64,000 nucleotides of DNA from Microbacteriaceae bacterium (GCA_025463545.1 JAODAR010000009.1:1-64000); one strand, 5' to 3'. Numbered from the stretch's first letter, positions 8,816 through 17,893 are shown. Notes: generated from the sequence alone by a model not told the origin. Numbers and translations: made by a program.

Positions 8816-9080
8816 TCCGGACACCGTCGACCTCGTCGAGGATAAACCGGTCGCGTTTAGCCCCATTGGCATCGGTGAACCACTCCGCATCACCCTCGAA
8901 CAGGTGTACGTGGGAGCCGACCGGAACTCGCGAGGTACAGCGTGCTGACCAGCTGTCGAGATTGGCGGCGTCCCGAAATCGACCGCGGATTCAGCGATTC
9001 AAGCGGTAGTGCAATTCCCCAGCCAGCCGGCGGTCAAGCTCGTCGAGCTCGACCGCCAGCGGATTGCGTAAGCATTGTCA
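8618..9080 (-). pseudogene. Frameshifted minus-strand remnant, unknown family
   Basis: Reading from right to left, at least three protein-like pieces appear in different frames: NPLAVELDELDRRL (stop), a piece with GSHVHLFEGDAEWFTDANG and DRFILDEVDGVRISLLG, then ALADFDARGQAIDGSIH ending in PPDAR and a stop. Successive frame changes within 450 bp fit a decayed gene. No conserved domain is recognised. The alternative is chance open frames in GC-rich DNA. Confidence 0.3.
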
Positions 9081-9146
9081 CTACCTCACCGCAGAGGGTA
9101 AAACGGCACGCATGCACCGACCACGGCAGGCGAACCTAGGCATGCG

Positions 9147-9308
9147 TTACCCGAGGGGGTCCAGCACGAAGTCGTATGTGACCTCGCGGCCGGCGCCGTC
9201 GGCCGTCGGCTGCGGGTCAAGAGCGTAGGGACGCGCGATCACCCCGCAGGTCCACGCCGGATCTGCGTCGCGGTCCGCAGCACGTTCCCGAGCCCTGGAG
9301 ACGGCCAT
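9147..9308 (-). pseudogene. Short remnant ORF (53 aa), unknown
   Basis: Minus-strand ATG at 9308, stop at 9147. The segment WTCGVIARPYALDP then REVTYDFVLDPLG looks protein-like, but the frame is short and has no clear ribosome site. It is probably another fragment of the decayed region. Confidence 0.25.
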
Positions 9309-9447
9309 ATAGCTGCGCGACTACCGACCGGTCGAGCCTTCATAAACGCATCGTGGTGCCTCAAGATGCTCGCAAAGTCATTCCGCGATTTGCTTGAACG
9401 CGGGTATTTCTGATATCGCTCGCAATCCTCCGTGAAGGGAGCACTCA

Positions 9448-9810
9448 GTGGCCAAGAAAAAGGATGATCCGGGCATGACATGCAAGTTGGTCGCCACTGA
9501 CTTTTGGGAGTGCACGGACGAGAACGGAAGGATTTGGTGGTGCGACAGCGATTCGTGTCAACAAAAGCCTCTTGTCGTTGGACCCCTCGAAACGATTCGC
9601 GTTCATCTGGACTTGAGGGTCATGAAGGATAAGGACACGGGAGCAGTCTTGGTTGTTTTGCCCCTGGTGACGGGGTCCGAAGACGGCAATATCGCTCGTG
9701 ACTGTACGTATGAAGGTAGGAGCTATTCAAAGGGTGCCGTGATCCCAATGGCCGATGGCAAGAATCACACATGCTCAGGTGATGACGACGGCAGCTGGAC
9801 AAATGCCTGA
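9448..9810 (+). CDS. Small Cys-containing hypothetical protein
   Basis: 120 residues from GTG 9448, with AAGGGAG about 9 nt upstream. The N-terminal half has five cysteines in a short span (TCKL, ECTD, WWCDSDSCQQ). The C-terminal segment CTYEGRSYSKGAV then a final TCSGDD resembles the DUF1496-type pattern (Cys-x-Tyr-x-Gly-x-x-Tyr-Ser-x-Gly-Ala), seen in small proteins with a paired cysteine. No signal peptide. It lies on the same strand 445 bp before the glycine-rich gene of the ATP-grasp locus and may be part of it. Local GC is lower than in the core genes, consistent with transfer. Confidence 0.55.
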   Translation: MAKKKDDPGMTCKLVATDFWECTDENGRIWWCDSDSCQQKPLVVGPLETIRVHLDLRVMKDKDTGAVLVVLPLVTGSEDGNIARDCTYEGRSYSKGAVIPMADGKNHTCSGDDDGSWTNA

Positions 9811-10255
9811 ATCCAGCCATCGCAGGCAGTGGTGTAATCGCCAATCCAATTAACAGGCTCTAGAGATCGCCTTCAGCACAATCCGCAGGAGTTCCGCGTC
9901 GCACCGAGCGGCCGAATCTAGCCGTTGCTCATCCTAGGGAACTGAGCCTACCTAAATGTCATTCCTGAGGCGAGTGCACGAATGTCCAAAGTCGCATGCA
10001 CGGCCGTTGCTTGTCTCGCTTCCCCGTGCTGCAAGTCCGTGGTTGGTTGGCAGACTGGAACCACTCCGGCCGGGCGTGACTCAGGAGATCCGGGCATTGA
10101 CGAATACAGGCCACTTAAAAAACAGCCATTACCAATAAGCCACCCCTTTCCCCCCTCCCTTCTTGTCAATTGAGGGTGCGTGTGAGACATTAACCGCATC
10201 TGCAAAAGTATCGCTGCTCAGATTGCTCTCTAGGAAGTTACAGGAGGAACGGGCC
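9811..10255. other. Intergenic stretch before the glycine-rich gene
   Basis: 445 bp without a supported gene. It includes a pyrimidine-rich run near 10140-10165 and AGGAGG at 10242-10247 that serves the next gene. A promoter is expected here, but I could not pick out convincing -35/-10 elements. Confidence 0.4.
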
Positions 10256-10678
10256 ATGACCGAACTCGAAAAGCTGCTGTCGAGACTACCGCCTGCTGCG
10301 GAATCGCCAGCCTTGACCTACGAAGGTAAAGCAGTGAGTCGAGACAAGGATAACCTTCATCTCGCTGTCTCCTCGGGTGTCATTGCCATTCCGTTTGCCG
10401 ACATCGGGGAGGTGAAAGCCCTCTCTGAGCAAGAGAACGATATCGTCAGCGTGAGCGTTAAGAGCGCGGATCGCATCATACAAATCCGTTACGCCAGCCC
10501 AATGTTCCGCGGCGGTGGTTTCGGCGGTGGTTTTGGCGGTGGTTTCGGCGGCGGCCAAAACTCGATGAGCACATATTCCAATGGGCGGTACGTTGATTCG
10601 GCAACGGTCAGCTTCGGCCACGCCGACTCCACGGATGACGCGTTTTGGGTCGAGCAAGCCGACGATGTGTGGGTCTGA
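10256..10678 (+). CDS. Glycine-rich protein of the ATP-grasp locus, candidate graspetide precursor or partner
   Basis: 140 residues from ATG 10256, which has AGGAGG 8 nt upstream (stronger than any upstream start). Residues 1-80 look like a small folded domain of alternating strands (AVSSGVIAIPFADIGEV). Residues 86-100 are four GGGF/GGG units, and the last 40 residues are rich in Ser/Thr/Tyr and Asp, ending in two acidic-aromatic stretches (TDDAFWVEQ, ADDVWV). Such a tail could offer hydroxyl donors and acidic acceptors to an ATP-grasp ester/amide ligase. It is followed by a 137-residue gene, then the ligase, on the same strand. A canonical graspetide core is not evident, so the precursor role is inference; it could instead be a structural partner. 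Confidence 0.6.
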   Translation: MTELEKLLSRLPPAAESPALTYEGKAVSRDKDNLHLAVSSGVIAIPFADIGEVKALSEQENDIVSVSVKSADRIIQIRYASPMFRGGGFGGGFGGGFGGGQNSMSTYSNGRYVDSATVSFGHADSTDDAFWVEQADDVWV

Positions 10679-10704
10679 CACGTAGCGCGTGCCAGGTGAC
10701 CGTG

Positions 10705-11118
10705 ATGGACGAAGCATGGCTGGCATCGTTGCCTTGCAACGAGAAGGTTGTTGCCGCTTCCAAGCAAAGTATTCGATTGAGCGCTCTTCTGGTGAGCGCA
10801 CAGGAGGAACGCGTAAGGCTTCTCGTTTGGCCACTGTTTCTCGAATTCAATGCGGCGGAGGTGATGAATATCGAGGAAGTAATCATGCCGCCGGAGTCAA
10901 GGCTGTCGGCGGCGATCCCGGTAGACGTGGTGCTGCGGGTCGGGGCGCCCCTGTTGGCGGTTTATTCTGCGGAGGCGTTGCCCGCAGCGGCGTTGGGCGG
11001 CCCGATGCCGTTTGCCTTGGCGACACGTCCAACAGCCTTGACGCTGCCACCCTCACCGAAATACACGATCGCACTGTCGGAATATGTGCAGCGGTACGGT
11101 CTTGAGCCTGAATCGTGA
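10705..11118 (+). CDS. Hypothetical protein of the ATP-grasp locus
   Basis: 137 residues from ATG 10705, with AGGTGA about 5 nt upstream. No family is recognised. It is moderately hydrophobic with strand-like stretches (VRLLVWPLFLEF, AIPVDVVLRVGAPLLAVY), followed by a proline/alanine-rich part and a hydrophilic C-terminus. There is no signal peptide. Its stop overlaps the GTG start of the ATP-grasp gene by 4 bp (GTGA), implying coupled translation and a shared process. It could be an accessory or substrate-binding partner of the ligase. Confidence 0.65.
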   Translation: MDEAWLASLPCNEKVVAASKQSIRLSALLVSAQEERVRLLVWPLFLEFNAAEVMNIEEVIMPPESRLSAAIPVDVVLRVGAPLLAVYSAEALPAAALGGPMPFALATRPTALTLPPSPKYTIALSEYVQRYGLEPES

Positions 11119-12071
11119 TTGTCATCTTGGCTCCCCCGGAGGATCTGCATGCAAGGCGCGTCGCACAAGAGATTGATTTTCTAGGTGAAGCAGTCGTTAT
11201 CATCAACTGGCAGCTGGCCGCTCGGGGGCTGCGCGCTTCGCTGAGTTATACCCGGGAACTGGCGGAGGTCTTGATCCAGTCGGAGGAGGATGGTCAGGTT
11301 ATTCCGCTGACTGACATCCGCGCGATCTGGACCCGACGGCCAAGCCCTCCTGCCGTTCCGCCAGGCGTGATCGACGTCGAGCATCGGCGCTTCGCGCGCC
11401 AAGAGTGGCAGGATCTGCTCGACGGACTGACGCTGTCACTTGGGTTGGACGCAGTTATGATCAATCCGCTGTCGGCGCAACGTGCTGCCGTCAAGCCTTA
11501 TCAACTGGCCATTGCACAGCGCGTCGGCTTGCGTGTGCCGGAGACGTTGATCACGAGCGATCCACTCCGAGCGGAGCATTTCGTTGACGCCCATCAAGGC
11601 CGCGTCGTGCACAAGGCGATGACCAGTCCGCGAAACGCCTTCGTTGATACGCGCCGCTGGCAAGAGACAGACCGCAGGGCGCTGCACCAGCTCTTGGTCG
11701 CCCCTGTCATTTTCCAAGAGCTCGTTGAGGGGCCGATCGATATCCGGGCAACGATCGTTGGCAAAGAAATCTATGCAGCGGCCATCAGGACCGCGCAGTC
11801 GCGGGCCGGACTCGATTCGCGGCTTGACGTCGATGTGCCCACGACTGCTTGTGAACTCCCCGGCGAGATCGCTCGACAGCTCCATGCGCTGATGGCCGCG
11901 CTCGGCCTGACATTTGCGACGGTGGATCTGAAGGTCGACCACGTGGGCAATCTGCACTTCCTGGAGCTCAACCCACAGGGCCAATTCCTCTACATCGAAA
12001 TCCTGACCGGCCTGCCAATTGCTGCAAGTGTGGCGAAGCTGCTCGTCGCCGCGGAGAAAGGCGACGCCTAG
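11115..12071 (+). CDS. ATP-grasp ribosomal peptide maturase, MvdC/MvdD-type (graspetide synthetase family)
   Basis: 318 residues. The N-terminal ~90 residues match the pre-ATP-grasp part of this family, including the diagnostic IWTRRP at 71-76. Then come VMINPLSAQRAAVKPYQL (114-131), GLRVPETLITSDP, the nucleotide-binding strand VIFQELVEG (198-206), VDLKVD (270-275) and the metal/ATP motif LELNPQGQFLYIE (283-295), equivalent to ELNPNGQW in known members. These enzymes activate Asp/Glu side chains with ATP to form ester or amide crosslinks with Ser/Thr/Lys in a precursor peptide. It overlaps the previous gene by GTGA and ends the small operon. Family assignment is firm; substrate identity is not. 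Confidence 0.83.
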   Translation: MIVILAPPEDLHARRVAQEIDFLGEAVVIINWQLAARGLRASLSYTRELAEVLIQSEEDGQVIPLTDIRAIWTRRPSPPAVPPGVIDVEHRRFARQEWQDLLDGLTLSLGLDAVMINPLSAQRAAVKPYQLAIAQRVGLRVPETLITSDPLRAEHFVDAHQGRVVHKAMTSPRNAFVDTRRWQETDRRALHQLLVAPVIFQELVEGPIDIRATIVGKEIYAAAIRTAQSRAGLDSRLDVDVPTTACELPGEIARQLHALMAALGLTFATVDLKVDHVGNLHFLELNPQGQFLYIEILTGLPIAASVAKLLVAAEKGDA

Positions 12072-12660
12072 ACACATCGAGGTCGCTTTAAGTCGGCTCC
12101 AACCGGGATCGAGTAGCACAACCGGTATGCCGCCCTGGAGTTCGCCAGCCTGCGCTCCCAGTAGTGCCCCATGAAGTGGTGTAGCCGGTGGGTGTCGATG
12201 TCCCAAGTCATCTGCATCGGTGGGTCCAGCCCCCGACGTCCAACGTCGCGCCAAGCAAGACGCACCATTCGGGATCGAACATATCGCGATTGCAGCAGCC
12301 ATTACCAGCGCTCACGCCCCCATCGACCCGAAAACCAGGTTGGGACGGAAAGGGTCGGCCGGATGCCGCACGCAGAATAGATGAGCAGGTCCATGACACG
12401 GCGTCGGTGAGTGCGGCAGCCGAATCGGAGTCCGCAGAACGCTTCTTGGCCCGTTCCTAGTGTGACAGCGATTCCGGGCTTCCTCTATTCCCTGGTGAGT
12501 AGCTGTTTACCGGGGACTCGAACCAAGAACGTCGCGTTCATGTCACATCGCTCCGGACGACGAATCCTCGCCGACTCGTCGATCCGCGGAAAACCGGGCG
12601 AGGAGGGGGACGAGCGGTCACCGGCTACGTCTCGCGAGCGGGATTCGGACATGTATGCAC
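12072..12660. other. Intergenic/decayed stretch next to tRNA-Gln
   Basis: About 590 bp without a firm gene. A minus-strand segment at about 12068-12268 reads as protein-like (TWDIDTHRLHHFMGHYWERR) but lacks a clear ribosome site and family, so it may be a remnant. The stretch also contains the duplicated tRNA segment at 12514-12530. It is the likely boundary of the left accessory region. Confidence 0.4.
12514..12530. repeat. 17-bp copy of the tRNA-Gln 3' segment (candidate att site)
   Basis: GGACTCGAACCAAGAAC here is identical to 12724-12740 inside tRNA-Gln (T-arm and variable region), in the same orientation and 210 bp apart. The surrounding bases do not fold into a tRNA. Duplication of a tRNA 3' segment is the usual mark of integration by tyrosine recombinases. 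No integrase gene is visible in the window. Confidence 0.5.
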
Positions 12661-12677
12661 CCAAGGCTCACAAATGC

Positions 12678-12705
12678 AAAAACCCCCGCATGACCGGGGG
12701 TTTTT
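12678..12705. terminator. Rho-independent terminator, bidirectional
   Basis: AAAAACCCCCG and CGGGGGTTTTT form an 11-bp hairpin stem around a six-base loop. The flanking A and T runs make it usable in both directions. It lies just downstream of the minus-strand tRNA-Gln and faces the plus-strand ATP-grasp operon. Confidence 0.85.
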
Positions 12706-12712
12706 CTTAAAG

Positions 12713-12784
12713 CTGGGGTACCTGGACTCGAACCAAGAACAACTGAACCAGAATCAGCCGTGTTGCCAATTACACCATACCCCA
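12713..12784 (-). tRNA. tRNA-Gln (anticodon CUG)
   Basis: Read on the minus strand, acceptor arms TGGGGTA and TACCCCA pair, and the D stem GTGT/ACAC closes. The anticodon arm GCTGA-TTCTGGT-TCAGT shows the CTG anticodon, and the T loop has TTCGAGT. The CCA end is not encoded. It lies near gltX, and its 3' part is duplicated at 12514-12530. Confidence 0.92.
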
Positions 12785-12873
12785 ATGCCCGTCGAGAAGA
12801 CCGGGCCGACTAGTTACTCTAACCTACCGGAAGCGCCCCCGACAAACTGAGCGGAGAGTCGCCTGTGATGACG

Positions 12874-13836
12874 CTACAACGGCCCGAGCAGGTCGCGGTT
12901 GATCGCAGCGGCGGTGCGCGCCCCTGAGCCTGCCGCCACCATCAGTTGCTCTGCGCCGGGCGGGGTGGAGTCCCCCGCGGCGTACAGCGCGGGCACGGTC
13001 GTGCGGCCGTGGGAGTCCACGACGACCAGGCCCGCGGCATCCGTTGCCGGACCCACACCCAGCGCCATGACGCCGTCGAGGAAATCGATCGCGGGCGTCC
13101 AGTGCGGGCGCACGAAGCCGCCGGCGCGCGGCACGAAGTCGCCGTCGGCGAGCTGCACGCCGGTCATCGCACCGTGGTCGCCGGCGATGTCGAGGATCGG
13201 TCGGCGGTCAACACGGATGCCCCGCGCGGCCAGCCCGGCTTCGTCGGCCTCGGTCACCGTGCCGACGCCGTTGGTGAACACGATGAGGTCGCCGGTCCAC
13301 TGCGAGAGCAGCACTGCCCGCTCGGCGAGGTCGTCCGTTTCGCCGATGAGCGCGAGCGCCGCGCCTCGCTTCTCGTAGCCGTCGCAGTCGATGCAGCTGT
13401 GCAGGTTGGTGCCGTACCAGGCCCGGATGCTGGGCAGCGCCGGCAACGTCTCCACGAGCCCCGTCGCGATCAGAACTGTTCTGGCATTCAGCTCCCGGCT
13501 CGGCTCGCCCCGGAGGCCTCTGGTGGTCAGGGCGAACCTCGCGCCGGTGCCCTCGAGGTCGTCGATCGGCACCAGGGTGCGCACCAGCCCGGAGTGGAAC
13601 TCGGAGCCCGGGTAGCGCTCGAATTCTTCCCGGCCGAGGCGGCGAAGCTCGAGCGGCGAGATGCCGTCCCGGCTGAGGAAGCCGTGCGAGTGCAGGGTCG
13701 CCGCGTTGCGCGGCCGGTTGCTGTCGATCAGCAGCACCCGCCGGAGCGCACGAACCAGGCTGAGACCGGCGGCGAGCCCGGCCGGGCCGGCGCCGATGAT
13801 CACGGCGTCGTAGGTCCCGCTCCCGCCGGCGCTCAT
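12874..13836 (-). CDS. Thioredoxin-reductase-like NAD(P)/FAD-dependent oxidoreductase
   Basis: 320 residues, typical of TrxB-fold enzymes. It has the FAD motif [16 protein letters not shown], the redox pair CIDC in [12 protein letters not shown], and the C-terminal FAD motif [21 protein letters not shown]. The NAD-domain glycine motif is weaker ([15 protein letters not shown]). It overlaps the gltX stop by 4 bp (ATGA) and so is translated from the gltX transcript. Whether it reduces thioredoxin or another disulfide partner is unknown; no trxA is adjacent. Confidence 0.82.
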   Translation of the reverse strand: MSAGGSGTYDAVIIGAGPAGLAAGLSLVRALRRVLLIDSNRPRNAATLHSHGFLSRDGISPLELRRLGREEFERYPGSEFHSGLVRTLVPIDDLEGTGARFALTTRGLRGEPSRELNARTVLIATGLVETLPALPSIRAWYGTNLHSCIDCDGYEKRGAALALIGETDDLAERAVLLSQWTGDLIVFTNGVGTVTEADEAGLAARGIRVDRRPILDIAGDHGAMTGVQLADGDFVPRAGGFVRPHWTPAIDFLDGVMALGVGPATDAAGLVVVDSHGRTTVPALYAAGDSTPPGAEQLMVAAGSGARTAAAINRDLLGPL

Positions 13837-15353
13837 GCAGGCAGCGTGCCCGACAACCGGCTCAACCGGGCGAGCGACTCCGCTTTACCGAGGATTTCCA
13901 TTGATTCGAACAACGGCGGCGACACCCGGCGGCCGGAGATCGCGACCCGCAGCGGTCCGAACGCGACCCGCGGCTTGAGGGTGAGCCCGTCGATCAGCGT
14001 CTCGGTGAGCGAGGTGTGCACGCGGTCGTGAGTCCAGTCAGCCTCGGCGATATCCTGCAGGGCCGCCGCGGATGCCGCGAGAATCTCGGCTGTATTCTGC
14101 GGAAGTGAGGCGAGGGCATCCGCTTCATGCACCAGCACGTCCCCGGCCACGAAGAGGAAACCGAGCATCGCCGGAGCTTCGCCGAGCAGCGCGATGCGCT
14201 CCTGCACCAGCGGAGCGGCCGCCTTCAGGATGGCTTGTTCGATCTCGGTGAGCGGTTCGCCCACGACGCCGGCCGCGACGAGGTACGGGATGGTGCGCTG
14301 CGCGAAATCGTCGACGTCGAGCAGGCGGATGTGATCGCCGTTGATCGACTCGGCCTTTTTCAGGTCGAACCGGGCCGGGTTGGGGTTGACGTTCACCACG
14401 TCGAACGCTTCGACCATTTCCTCGATGGTGAAGATGTCCCGGTCGTGGGTGAGCGACCAGCCCAGCAGCGCCAGGTAGTTGACCAGGCCCTCGGGGATGA
14501 ACCCGCGGTCACGGTGGTGGAACAGGTTCGACTCCGGATCGCGCTTGGAAAGCTTCTTGTTGCCGTCCCCCATCACGTACGGCAGGTGGCCGAAGCGCGG
14601 CACGAACGTGGTCAGCCCGATGTCGATGAGCGCGTGGTAGAGCGCGATCTGGCGGGGCGTTGACGAGAGCAGGTCCTCGCCGCGGAGCACGTGGGTGACG
14701 CCCATCAGCGCGTCGTCCACCGGGTTCACGAACGGGTACAACGGATGCCCGTTGGGGCGCACCACGACGAAGTCGCTGAAGGAGCCGGCCGGGAAGGTGA
14801 TCTCGCCGCGAACCAGGTCGTCGAAGCTGAGGTCTTCGTCCGGCACCTTCAGGCGGAGCGCCGGCGTGCGGCCTTCCGCACGGTAGGCGGCCTTCTGCTC
14901 GTCGGTGAGGTTGCGTTCGAAGTTGTCGTAGCCCATCTTGGGGTCGCGTCCGAGGGAGACGTTGCGGGCCTCGATCTCTTCGCCGGTGGCGAAGCTCTCG
15001 TAGATGTGGCCGGAGACCTTCAGCTGCTCGACGACGTCGCGGTAGATGTCATACCGCTCGGACTGGCGGTACGGCGCGTGCGGCCCGCCGACGCTGATGC
15101 CCTCGTCCCAGTCCAGGTGCAGCCAGCGGAGAGCCTCGATGATCTGGCCGTAGCTTTCCTCGCTGTCGCGCGCGGCATCCGTGTCTTCGATCCGGAAGAT
15201 GAACTTTCCGCCGGTGTGCCGGGCGTAGGCCCAGTTGAACAGGGCGGTGCGGATCAGGCCGACGTGCGGTGTGCCGGTCGGCGAGGGGCAGAAGCGCACC
15301 CGCACGTCGGTGCCGGTCGCAGTGGTAAATGGGTGTGCAGTGTTCTCAGACAT
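13833..15353 (-). CDS. gltX: Glutamate--tRNA ligase
   Basis: 506 residues from ATG 15353, normal for class I GluRS. The HIGH-type motif is in [19 protein letters not shown] near the N-terminus and the KMSKS equivalent is KKLSKRD. In-frame starts further upstream lie in repeat-rich DNA and are rejected. It charges tRNA-Glu, and in most actinobacteria also tRNA-Gln for later transamidation, which suits the neighbouring tRNA-Gln. The next gene is translationally coupled to it. Confidence 0.95.
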   Translation of the reverse strand: MSENTAHPFTTATGTDVRVRFCPSPTGTPHVGLIRTALFNWAYARHTGGKFIFRIEDTDAARDSEESYGQIIEALRWLHLDWDEGISVGGPHAPYRQSERYDIYRDVVEQLKVSGHIYESFATGEEIEARNVSLGRDPKMGYDNFERNLTDEQKAAYRAEGRTPALRLKVPDEDLSFDDLVRGEITFPAGSFSDFVVVRPNGHPLYPFVNPVDDALMGVTHVLRGEDLLSSTPRQIALYHALIDIGLTTFVPRFGHLPYVMGDGNKKLSKRDPESNLFHHRDRGFIPEGLVNYLALLGWSLTHDRDIFTIEEMVEAFDVVNVNPNPARFDLKKAESINGDHIRLLDVDDFAQRTIPYLVAAGVVGEPLTEIEQAILKAAAPLVQERIALLGEAPAMLGFLFVAGDVLVHEADALASLPQNTAEILAASAAALQDIAEADWTHDRVHTSLTETLIDGLTLKPRVAFGPLRVAISGRRVSPPLFESMEILGKAESLARLSRLSGTLPA

Positions 15354-15522
15354 CACCCCCGATTCTAGTTGCGCGGGTCCGGTGCCGGTGGTGGCGGTCG
15401 CGCTGCTCGGGTCGCGCGACTTTTGCGGGCCCGTAGGTTCCGCCGCCCGTGCTTCGCGGTCCACAGTCCCGCCGCCCGGGCTTCGCGCTGCGGAATGTTG
15501 CACGCGCGACCGGCAGGCCATC

Positions 15523-15617
15523 AGCGCGAGCACGAATCCACAGCGTGAGCGAGAATCGGCAGCGCGAGCACGAATCCACAGCGAGAGCGAGAATTGGCAG
15601 CGAGAGCGAAAATCGGC
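15523..15617. repeat. Five imperfect 19-bp tandem repeats
   Basis: Five adjoining 19-bp units of the form AGCG-GAGC-GAAT-, in the intergenic stretch between gltX and the divergent aminotransferase gene. Units one and three are identical (AGCGCGAGCACGAATCCAC), while the others vary at several positions. The 367-bp gap (15354-15720) holds no other gene. The repeats could be a minisatellite or a regulatory array. Confidence 0.75.
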
Positions 15618-15720
15618 AGCGTGCGACCCACGTGTGCGATGTGCCACAGGACTGCTGAAGAGGAGTTCGATCCCAAACTGGTGCTTGTTGTACGGGTCGC
15701 CAGAGCGGGATGCTGGACCT

Positions 15721-16785
15721 ATGCTCTCGCCGACGCTCGTTCCGCTCGACCAGGCACGCGCCCTGTTCGCCGGCGGCCGCGGCTACCTCGCCGCCTGCTC
15801 GATGGGTTTGCCGACGCGTGCGACCGTCAGCGCGATGACGACGGATGCCGCGGCGTGGGCCGCCGGAAAGGTCAGCCCAGCCGGCTACGGCGCCACCGCG
15901 GAACGAGTGCGCGCACTCTACGCACGCATCGTCGGCGTCGACGTGGACCGCGTCGCGATCGGCTCCCAGATCTCCGTCATCGCAGCAATGGTGGCCGCCT
16001 CCGTGCCCGACAACGCCGAAGTGATCTGCGTCGACGGCGACTTCAGCTCTATGGTGTTCCCGTTCCTCGCCCAAATGCATCGCGGGGTGCGCGTGCGGCA
16101 CCTTGCCCTTGACCAGCTCCCAGCGGGCATCACGGATGCGACGTGGCTGGTGGCGTTCTCGCTGGTGCAGTCCGCGACCGGCCAGGTCGCCGACAGCGGC
16201 GCCATCGTCACCGCGGCTCGCCGGCATCAGGTGCGCACCTTCTGCGACACCACGCAGGCTGCAGGCTGGCTCCCCATCGACGCCTCGGTCTTCGACGCGA
16301 CAGCGTGCCACAGCTACAAATGGCTCTGCGCGCCGCGGGGCGCAGCCTTCCTGACGGTCTCCGAGCGGTTCCAGGCAGAACTCCGCCCGGTCCAGGCCGG
16401 CTGGTACGCCGGTGACGACGTGTGGGCATCCTGTTACGGCCCCCGAATGCAACTCTCGCCGGACGCCCGCCGATTCGACGTCTCCCCCGCCTGGCCGGCC
16501 TGGCCGGGAGCAGAGGCCGCGCTGACGCTGTTCGCCGCGCTGGATCTCGCGGAGGTACGCGATTACGACGTCGGCCTCGGCGACGCCCTCTGCGAAGGCC
16601 TTGGGATACCAAAGGCCGGCCAGGCGATCGTCACCTGGCCCGACTCCGACGGTGAGGCGGTCTCCCTGCTCACCGCGGCCGGCATCACAGCCTCCCGCCG
16701 CGCCGGCCGGGCACGGGTCGCGTTCCACCTCTGGAACGACAGGGACGATGTGGCCGACGTGCTGCGCGCGCTCGGGCGCCAGTAA
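15721..16785 (+). CDS. Class V aminotransferase-fold PLP enzyme (cysteine desulfurase/kynureninase-like)
   Basis: 354 residues from ATG 15721. The PLP lysine is in [16 protein letters not shown], with the cofactor-binding Asp in [16 protein letters not shown]-terminal [15 protein letters not shown] and a small C-terminal domain follow the class V layout. The catalytic cysteine loop of genuine desulfurases is not obvious, so the reaction is uncertain. An in-frame extension to 15235 would run through gltX and the repeats and is rejected. It is divergent from gltX and followed by convergent genes. Confidence 0.75.
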   Translation: MLSPTLVPLDQARALFAGGRGYLAACSMGLPTRATVSAMTTDAAAWAAGKVSPAGYGATAERVRALYARIVGVDVDRVAIGSQISVIAAMVAASVPDNAEVICVDGDFSSMVFPFLAQMHRGVRVRHLALDQLPAGITDATWLVAFSLVQSATGQVADSGAIVTAARRHQVRTFCDTTQAAGWLPIDASVFDATACHSYKWLCAPRGAAFLTVSERFQAELRPVQAGWYAGDDVWASCYGPRMQLSPDARRFDVSPAWPAWPGAEAALTLFAALDLAEVRDYDVGLGDALCEGLGIPKAGQAIVTWPDSDGEAVSLLTAAGITASRRAGRARVAFHLWNDRDDVADVLRALGRQ

Positions 16786-16839
16786 CGTCCGCTTCCACCA
16801 CGGACCACATGGCGTCAGTGTTCCGGCCCGGCGCCGGCT

Positions 16840-17790
16840 CTATGTCCGAGGGTCCGCCGTCTGAGGATCCGCCCGCTGCGGCTGTTTCCTGCGGGACAAC
16901 TGGAACACCCCGAAAACAGCGAGCGCGCCGGCAAGAACGAACACGACGCCAGCCCACCAGGGCGCGGCGGCGGCTTCACCGAGAACGACGATCCCGATGG
17001 TGACTCCGACCATCGGGTCGATCACGGTCAAGCCCGCGACGACCAGGTCCGGCGGGCCGCTCGAGTACGCAGTCTGCACGAGGTACGAGCCGGAGAGTGC
17101 CGCGACGATGATCGCGAGCAGTGCGACGATCGTGAGCCCGTCCCCCGGCACGAGGTTGAACCCGTGCAGAACGATGGTTTGCACGCGGTCGATCACGACC
17201 TTCGCCAGGGACGCGACGAACCCGAAGATCACACCGCCGGCGATGATGTAGAAGACCGTCGGCGACCGCTTCCGGAGGGAAAAAAAGCCGACAGCAAGGA
17301 GTGCCAGCACACATGCCAGGATGATCAGCACGATGACCAGCTGCTGCGTCTGGATCGGCACAGAGGTCGTCGTGACGGCGGCCACGCCGACGAACACCCC
17401 GATCCCGCCGACGCACATCAGGATCGCGCGTATCGCCGCCTTGTCGAGCCGCGTCCTGGTCGACCGCGCGTTGAGGAAGGCGGTGATCACGAGTGCCAGT
17501 GCACCCAGCGGCTGCACGACCGTCAGCGGGGCCAGGAACAGGCTGATGAGCTGGAGCACAATCGCAGCCCCCAGCATCAGGGTGCCGACCAACCAGGATG
17601 GGCGGCGGACCAGGGCCAGCAACTGCCCCATACCGAGTCCGGTCTTGGCGCTGCCGCGGCTGGCAGCGTCGACTTTGTTCACGCCGCGATGTTGAAACTC
17701 TGCGCCGAACGCCAGGAACACAGAGCCGATGAGCGCAACCGGAATACCCAGTGCCTGCAGCGGCGACAACGATACGAATTCACCCACCAT
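16840..17790 (-). CDS. EamA/NIPA-like DMT-superfamily membrane protein
   Basis: 316 residues with about nine to ten hydrophobic segments. Conserved-looking parts are APLTVVQPLGALALVITAF and, in the second half, VVAGLTVIDPMVGVTIGIVVLGE, the duplicated DMT pattern. A positively charged C-terminal tail (QLSRRKQPQR) is cytoplasmic. Members transport metabolites or, in the NIPA branch, magnesium. It is a single gene with no functional hint from its neighbours. Confidence 0.72.
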   Translation of the reverse strand: MVGEFVSLSPLQALGIPVALIGSVFLAFGAEFQHRGVNKVDAASRGSAKTGLGMGQLLALVRRPSWLVGTLMLGAAIVLQLISLFLAPLTVVQPLGALALVITAFLNARSTRTRLDKAAIRAILMCVGGIGVFVGVAAVTTTSVPIQTQQLVIVLIILACVLALLAVGFFSLRKRSPTVFYIIAGGVIFGFVASLAKVVIDRVQTIVLHGFNLVPGDGLTIVALLAIIVAALSGSYLVQTAYSSGPPDLVVAGLTVIDPMVGVTIGIVVLGEAAAAPWWAGVVFVLAGALAVFGVFQLSRRKQPQRADPQTADPRT

Positions 17791-17893
17791 GCGGCCAACC
17801 TACTCGCGAGCGAATGTCTTCGCCCTGCAAAAGTTTGGCAGAAAGGTGAGAACCCCGCCCTCAACCACGACGGGAAGTCACGCAGCGTGGCTG

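Larger units (their letters stand above)
8284..9447. other. Decayed accessory stretch between the catabolic operon and the ATP-grasp locus
   Basis: No intact, well supported gene fills this 1.2 kb. Broken protein-like segments can be read, mostly on the minus strand: around 9000-9090 (NPLAVELDELDRRL then a stop), 8790-8950 (VPVGSHVHLFEGDAEWF then a frame change), 8618-8780 (ARLVEKRAELLATG), and 9147-9308. The frame changes and premature stops suggest gene remnants. I could not name the parent family. Confidence 0.45.

Noticed and set aside
12508..12530. Second tRNA near tRNA-Gln
   Set aside because: Only the T-arm segment matches; acceptor, D and anticodon arms cannot be formed from the surrounding bases.
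15523..15617. Tandem array considered as a CRISPR
   Set aside because: Units adjoin directly at 19 bp with no unique spacers, and no cas genes are present.
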